Assembly (NCBI GenBank): GCA_015295885.1
Contig: DVEE01000206.1
Span: 1 to 24,233, forward strand
Origin: Leptolyngbyaceae cyanobacterium M65_K2018_010
GTDB taxonomy: Bacteria; Cyanobacteriota; Cyanobacteriia; Phormidesmidales; Phormidesmidaceae
DNA: 24,233 bases
Direction of reading: 5' to 3'
Shown: one piece after another, positions 21,415 through 24,233 of the stretch
Layout: every line of letters starts with the position of its first letter
Numbering within the stretch: the first letter of the stretch is position 1
Notes under the pieces: model-generated
The model's database searches: none
Told to the model about the DNA's origin: nothing
The model's input: the letters and a program-made list of their open reading frames with translations, nothing else
Translations under genes and position numbers: made by a program

Positions 21415-22401
21415 TCACCGGTTCACCCGGCCCGCCTGAAACACGCGCCCAATCACTTCTTCGACGGGGGGATCACTCACCGTCAGATCCTGCACCTCTA
21501 ATTCTGTCAGCAGCCGACTGACCGTCTGGGTCAGCCTATCGCGCCGGACAATCAGGCTGGCGGTACAGCCTTCCAGGGTTTCCAGATCGCCATAGCGGGA
21601 CAACACAGCCCCATCACAACTGGAACCAAGTTCCACCTTGACCTCCCGATAGGGAGCAAACTGATCCAGCAACCCCTCCAGGCTACCGTCGTAAATCAGC
21701 TGTCCCTCATGGATTAATAACACTCGCCGACATAGAGCCGTGATGTCGGCCATGTAGTGACTGGTGAGCAAAATGGTCGCCTGGTAGCGGTGGTTATAAT
21801 CGCGCAGGAAGTCACGCACGGCCACCTGAGCATTCACATCTAGCCCCAGGGTGGGCTCATCCAGAAACAAAACCTGGGGCCGATGGAGCAATGCCGCCAG
21901 CATCTCGGCCTTCATGCGCTCTCCCAGAGAAAGTTTGCGCACCGGCTGAGTAAGCTTGTCCTCCAGGGATAGCATTTCGCTTAATTCCTGAATCCGGTAA
22001 CGCAGCTCTTGATCGGATAGGCCGTAGATGGCCCCATTAATCCGCAGGGAATCAAGGGCAGGCAGATCCCAGAGCAGTTGCTGCTTTTGACCCATCACCA
22101 GGGTAATGGTTCGCAAAAAAGCCGTTTCTCGCCGAAAGGGAACGTACCCACCCACCCGCACCGTGCCCTCGGAGGGATAAATCAGGCCAGTCAACATTTT
22201 CAGAGTAGTGGTCTTACCAGCCCCGTTAGGGCCTAAAAACCCCACCACCTCACCCGGCTCGATGTTAAAGGACACCTGACTCACCGCGGTCACGGTGCGG
22301 TATTGACGCTGAAAAAAGTGCCTTAGGGTGCCTCCTAACCCAGCGGCCTTAGTAGCCACCTGATATCGTTTACTCAGTCGGTCGACTTGAATGAGGGCCA
22401 T
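21415..22401 (-). CDS. ABC transporter ATP-binding protein (ABC-2/NatA-like)
   Basis: A 328-aa ATPase subunit. Walker A (GPNGAGKTTT, 57-66), the Q-loop region (VMGQKQQLLWDLP), signature LSLGERMKAE (157-166), Walker B VLFLDEP (177-183) with D-loop, and the switch His in LLTSHYMADI (H215) are all present. The ~90-residue C-terminal extension resembles that of NatA-like exporters that pair with ABC-2 permeases. An insert between the first strand and Walker A (GLGGTLRHFFQRQYRTVTAV) is also typical of this subgroup. No permease is present in the window, and the genes on both sides are unrelated. The substrate is unknown. The ATG at 22401 has no clear Shine-Dalgarno. Confidence 0.93.
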   Translation of the reverse strand: MALIQVDRLSKRYQVATKAAGLGGTLRHFFQRQYRTVTAVSQVSFNIEPGEVVGFLGPNGAGKTTTLKMLTGLIYPSEGTVRVGGYVPFRRETAFLRTITLVMGQKQQLLWDLPALDSLRINGAIYGLSDQELRYRIQELSEMLSLEDKLTQPVRKLSLGERMKAEMLAALLHRPQVLFLDEPTLGLDVNAQVAVRDFLRDYNHRYQATILLTSHYMADITALCRRVLLIHEGQLIYDGSLEGLLDQFAPYREVKVELGSSCDGAVLSRYGDLETLEGCTASLIVRRDRLTQTVSRLLTELEVQDLTVSDPPVEEVIGRVFQAGRVNR

Positions 22402-22488
22402 AGCAGTAGCAGTAAAGGAGAAAACCCACTTAAACCAATGGCATCCACTTTACTGCCTGGGTTACCGGCCAAGGGCTGCTCCCAAGCC

Positions 22489-22526
22489 AGATCTCAGGGC
22501 CGCTGAACAACAAAGCCCTGAGATCT
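22489..22526 (-). terminator. perfect 12-bp-stem hairpin downstream of the carotenoid-protein gene
   Basis: AGATCTCAGGGC (22489-22500) and GCCCTGAGATCT (22515-22526) are exact inverted repeats around a 14-base loop. It begins 21 bp after the stop of the helical carotenoid protein gene, read on the minus strand. No T-run follows on either strand. It probably ends that transcript or protects its 3' end. Confidence 0.6.
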
Positions 22527-22546
22527 ATGGGTCTTGCCCCACTGAC

Positions 22547-22993
22547 TTAGGCCAAGACCTGGCGCAGAAAATTCAACCGTTCATTCAGGCCCATGGTGTT
22601 CAGGCGATCTAAGAGCGCCTGGGTTTGGGACGAGGGGGAGTGACAGGCCACCATTGCAGACAGCCCTGGCCAGTCTCGCCCGCTAAATAACCGATGCCAA
22701 AAGGCCAGTTTCATGTTGGCATTCAGGGCTGCGTAGGCATGGGTAAAGCGAGTATCGGCACCAGCCAGAATATCGCGTAGTATGGCTAGCTTTTCCTCGC
22801 GGCTAACCTGACCCAACTGTCGAATCAGTTGCTGTACGGCCTGGGAGAGCAAGGCCACAGGCACCACTGAGGCCAGGGCCTGACCAAGAGTATCGTAGGC
22901 CTGCCAGAGGATTTCCAACTGGCAATCAACATCAGCGGATTTGAAGGATGTTATGGTTTCACGAAATTGAGGGCGAGTTTCGACGGTATTCAT
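22547..22993 (-). CDS. helical carotenoid protein (OCP N-terminal-domain homologue)
   Basis: A 148-aa all-helical protein that matches the carotenoid-binding N-terminal domain of orange carotenoid protein and stops where the C-terminal NTF2-like sensor would begin. Such stand-alone proteins (HCPs) hold a ketocarotenoid and quench singlet oxygen; some quench phycobilisomes. The pigment-contact residues align: W30 and Y33 in ILWQAYDTLG (W41 and Y44 of OCP) and W99 in NMKLAFWHRL (W110). The closing helix NERLNFLRQVLA corresponds to the end of the OCP domain. The ATG at 22993 is preceded by AAGGA with eight-base spacing; an in-frame TTG at 23011 is unlikely. No CTD homologue, ketolase or fluorescence recovery protein is nearby. 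Which HCP clade it belongs to needs a tree. Confidence 0.88.
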   Translation of the reverse strand: MNTVETRPQFRETITSFKSADVDCQLEILWQAYDTLGQALASVVPVALLSQAVQQLIRQLGQVSREEKLAILRDILAGADTRFTHAYAALNANMKLAFWHRLFSGRDWPGLSAMVACHSPSSQTQALLDRLNTMGLNERLNFLRQVLA

Positions 22994-23372
22994 AGGATTA
23001 TCCTTACCCAAGCGGTTTTAACTGCTGTAGTGCGCTACTGGCTGGCCAATCGGGGTTGTTGCGAAAACGGGATTGAAGTTGCTCAGAAACTTAAACACTG
23101 AAAACCAGTAGCTTTTATCTATCTTTTATATTGATCCCCGCTACTTTTGAGATGGATGGAAAACTTCCAACTTTCTTTCGATTTGGGAATCCGGTAGTCT
23201 CACCCTGATAAAGCTAGAGTTCCCCGATGGGGGTCAAACTCTACTAGGCGATGTAAAAGTTTTATGCTAAGGAGGCAGAGCGTAGATTTTCCCCCTCTGT
23301 CCTTTGCTGTAAGTGTTGTTTGCTGTAAGTGTTGTTTGCCGTAAGTGTTGTTTGCCGTAAGTAAGGATCGCT
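22994..23372. other. divergent control region between carotenoid protein and bactofilin genes
   Basis: This 379-bp gap serves two divergent genes. It holds an AT-rich block (about 23105-23140) with TATAAA and GATAAA on the minus strand, a plausible promoter zone for the carotenoid protein gene. An 8-bp inverted pair GCTACTGG/CCAGTAGC lies at 23034-23041 and 23105-23112. A hairpin at 23215-23243 pairs TAGAGTT with AACTCTA around an inner CCCC/GGGG. TATGCT near 23263 is a possible bactofilin -10. The four 16-bp repeats at its right end are listed separately. Confidence 0.45.
23303..23366 (+). repeat. four tandem 16-bp repeats forming the bactofilin leader
   Basis: Units TTTGCTGTAAGTGTTG (23303), the same (23319), TTTGCCGTAAGTGTTG (23335) and TTTGCCGTAAGTAAGG (23351) are head to tail. 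The first two are identical, the third has one change, and the last differs only in its end, where GTTG becomes AAGG. That change supplies the Shine-Dalgarno AAGGA five bases before the ATG at 23373. Confidence 0.92.
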
Positions 23373-23768
23373 ATGTTTCGACGTAAACCGGCACCGCTGT
23401 TAACCTACCTCAGCCAAAAGACCGAAATTGAGGGGGTGATCCATGCTGAAGGTGTGCTCCGGGTGGATGGTATCGTCCATGGAACGGTGGAGGTCAAAGG
23501 TGATTTGGAGATTTCTGCCTCCGGCTTAGTTGAGGGGCCTGAGGTCAAAGCCCATAATATTGTGGTGCAGGGAGTACTCAAGGCCCGAGTTTTTGCCGAG
23601 GGGAAACTGACCCTGAGCCGCACCGCTCGCCTAGAGGGCGATGTGGTGGCTGGGGCTTTGGAAATTGAATCGGGAGCCTATTACACCGGTTATATCGAGA
23701 CCCGCGATGCCCGATCCCTACCGCCTGCCCGCGAGGTGCCTGAGCTATACGGTTCGACGGAGGCTTAA
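23373..23768 (+). CDS. bactofilin (DUF583 cytoskeletal protein)
   Basis: A 131-aa polymer-forming protein. Short Gly-punctuated beta strands (IEGVIHAEGVLRVDGIVHGT, DLEISASGLVEGPEVKAHNI, GKLTLSRTARLEGDVVAGAL) predict the triangular right-handed beta-helix typical of bactofilins. These proteins assemble without nucleotide into filaments at the membrane and guide cell shape, polar position or peptidoglycan enzymes. The short N-terminal MFRRKPAPLLTYLSQKTEI fits the family's membrane-touching tail, and the C-terminal tail is Pro/Arg-rich. The start is ATG 23373 with AAGGA supplied by the last of four tandem 16-bp repeats. The stop overlaps the stop of a small convergent gene by four bases. Bactofilin and M23 peptidase genes are often linked; here the M23 genes are several kb away. 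Confidence 0.92.
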   Translation: MFRRKPAPLLTYLSQKTEIEGVIHAEGVLRVDGIVHGTVEVKGDLEISASGLVEGPEVKAHNIVVQGVLKARVFAEGKLTLSRTARLEGDVVAGALEIESGAYYTGYIETRDARSLPPAREVPELYGSTEA

Positions 23769-23920
23769 TCTCGAATCAACCAGGTAACCAGCACCAGCCC
23801 CGCTCCCAGCAGGAGCCACCGGGAGGGCACCAGCCACTGACCTAGGTCCGGCAGGTGTTCGATGGCAGTACTGAGAACCCAAACCACAAAGGCGCAAATA
23901 ACCAGGAACAGGACTTCCAT
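23765..23920 (-). CDS. 51-aa two-helix membrane protein
   Basis: A compact frame starts MEVLFLVICAFVVWVLSTAI, then a short loop (EHLPDLGQWLVPSR) and a second helix (WLLLGAGLVLVTWLI) before RD and TAA. Two hydrophobic helices with charged ends and a GTC-rich coding pattern argue for a real membrane protein. It is convergent with bactofilin: the two stop codons share the palindrome TTAA at 23765-23768. No strong Shine-Dalgarno lies before the ATG at 23920. I know no function; small hypothetical membrane proteins of this type are common in cyanobacteria. Confidence 0.65.
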   Translation of the reverse strand: MEVLFLVICAFVVWVLSTAIEHLPDLGQWLVPSRWLLLGAGLVLVTWLIRD

Positions 23921-24007
23921 CTCAGACACTTTGACTTCTGTCTACAGTTTTAGCGGATGTTAGGGATCGTCGGTCACTATGGGAGTGTTCTTGATTTCAG
24001 ACAGGCC

Positions 24008-24233
24008 ATGGGTAAGTATCGTCAGTTCTGCTGGGCAGGGGCTTTAGGAATCCTGGGGCTGGGGCTACTGGGCATTCTACCGGGGCGGGCTCAACCCTCT
24101 AACTCCGGTGATCTGACCCTCTCCCAGGCGGCCCCCACGGCTACCGCCAGAGGTACGACGGCGGGGGTCCTTGCCCTGGCGAACGTGGCTCAGCGAGATA
24201 CTCAGGGCAGTATTTGCACCGGGTTTGCCGATA
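24008..24233 (+). CDS. secreted protein, N-terminal part (cut by window edge)
   Basis: The frame opens at ATG 24008 and runs to the window end (75 codons). It begins MGKYRQFCWAGALGILGLGL and reaches LPGRAQPSNSG, a typical signal peptide with a likely cleavage after Arg-Ala-Gln or nearby. It continues with a low-complexity Ala/Thr stretch and QRDTQGSICTGFAD. The Shine-Dalgarno is weak. It diverges from the 51-aa membrane protein gene by 87 bp. I recognise no family in the visible part. Confidence 0.6.
   Translation, partial: MGKYRQFCWAGALGILGLGLLGILPGRAQPSNSGDLTLSQAAPTATARGTTAGVLALANVAQRDTQGSICTGFAD

Noticed and set aside
23303..23366. CRISPR-like array
   Set aside because: The 16-bp repeats are directly adjacent with no spacers and no cas genes are near.

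Overview
The window reads as cyanobacterial chromosome. The palindrome GCGATCGC (HIP1) occurs at least 15 times. Several genes belong to cyanobacterial or plastid-related families: a ferredoxin-type glutamate synthase, a DUF3153 lipoprotein and a helical carotenoid protein related to the N-terminal half of orange carotenoid protein. The DNA is GC-rich and mostly coding. I see no insertion sequence, phage gene, tRNA, rRNA or CRISPR array. The genus cannot be fixed from the sequence alone.

Layout. 1-3603, all minus strand: the 5' end of rpsL (cut by the window edge), an IscA/HesB-type Fe-S protein, a stand-alone phosphomannose-isomerase-type cupin, and a secreted phosphodiester-glycosidase-domain protein. 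3604-4159: a long structured leader with a hairpin, a palindrome, a helically phased direct repeat and a cryptic membrane-like reading frame. 4160-9383, plus strand: ferredoxin-dependent glutamate synthase, then a VUT-family (queuosine-precursor-type) transporter one base downstream. 9384-9707: convergent gap with one weak small ORF. 9708-16842, minus strand: a run that reads, 5' to 3', large TPR/coiled-coil membrane protein, M23 peptidase, DUF3153 lipoprotein, LapA-like membrane protein, ScpA and NDP-sugar nucleotidyltransferase. 17058-18558, minus: pentapeptide-repeat protein and a metallo-beta-lactamase-fold protein with a degenerate metal motif. 18928-21391, plus: a second M23 peptidase behind a good sigma-70-type promoter, chorismate synthase and a small cupin. 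21415-22993, minus: an ABC ATPase and the helical carotenoid protein, separated by a perfect 12-bp-stem hairpin. 23373-24233: bactofilin (plus) behind four 16-bp tandem repeats, a 51-aa membrane protein overlapping its stop on the other strand, and the start of a secreted protein.

Themes. Nitrogen assimilation and core metabolism (gltB, aroC, Fe-S, rpsL) are mixed with envelope and cell-shape functions: two M23 peptidases with intact active sites, bactofilin, lipoprotein, LapA and sugar-nucleotide/exopolysaccharide enzymes. ScpA adds chromosome segregation and the carotenoid protein adds photoprotection. No complete undescribed multi-gene system is evident. The strongest unusual signals are a near-perfect tandem 29-residue helical repeat in the TPR protein, the repeat array that supplies the bactofilin ribosome-binding site, and the compound leader of gltB.
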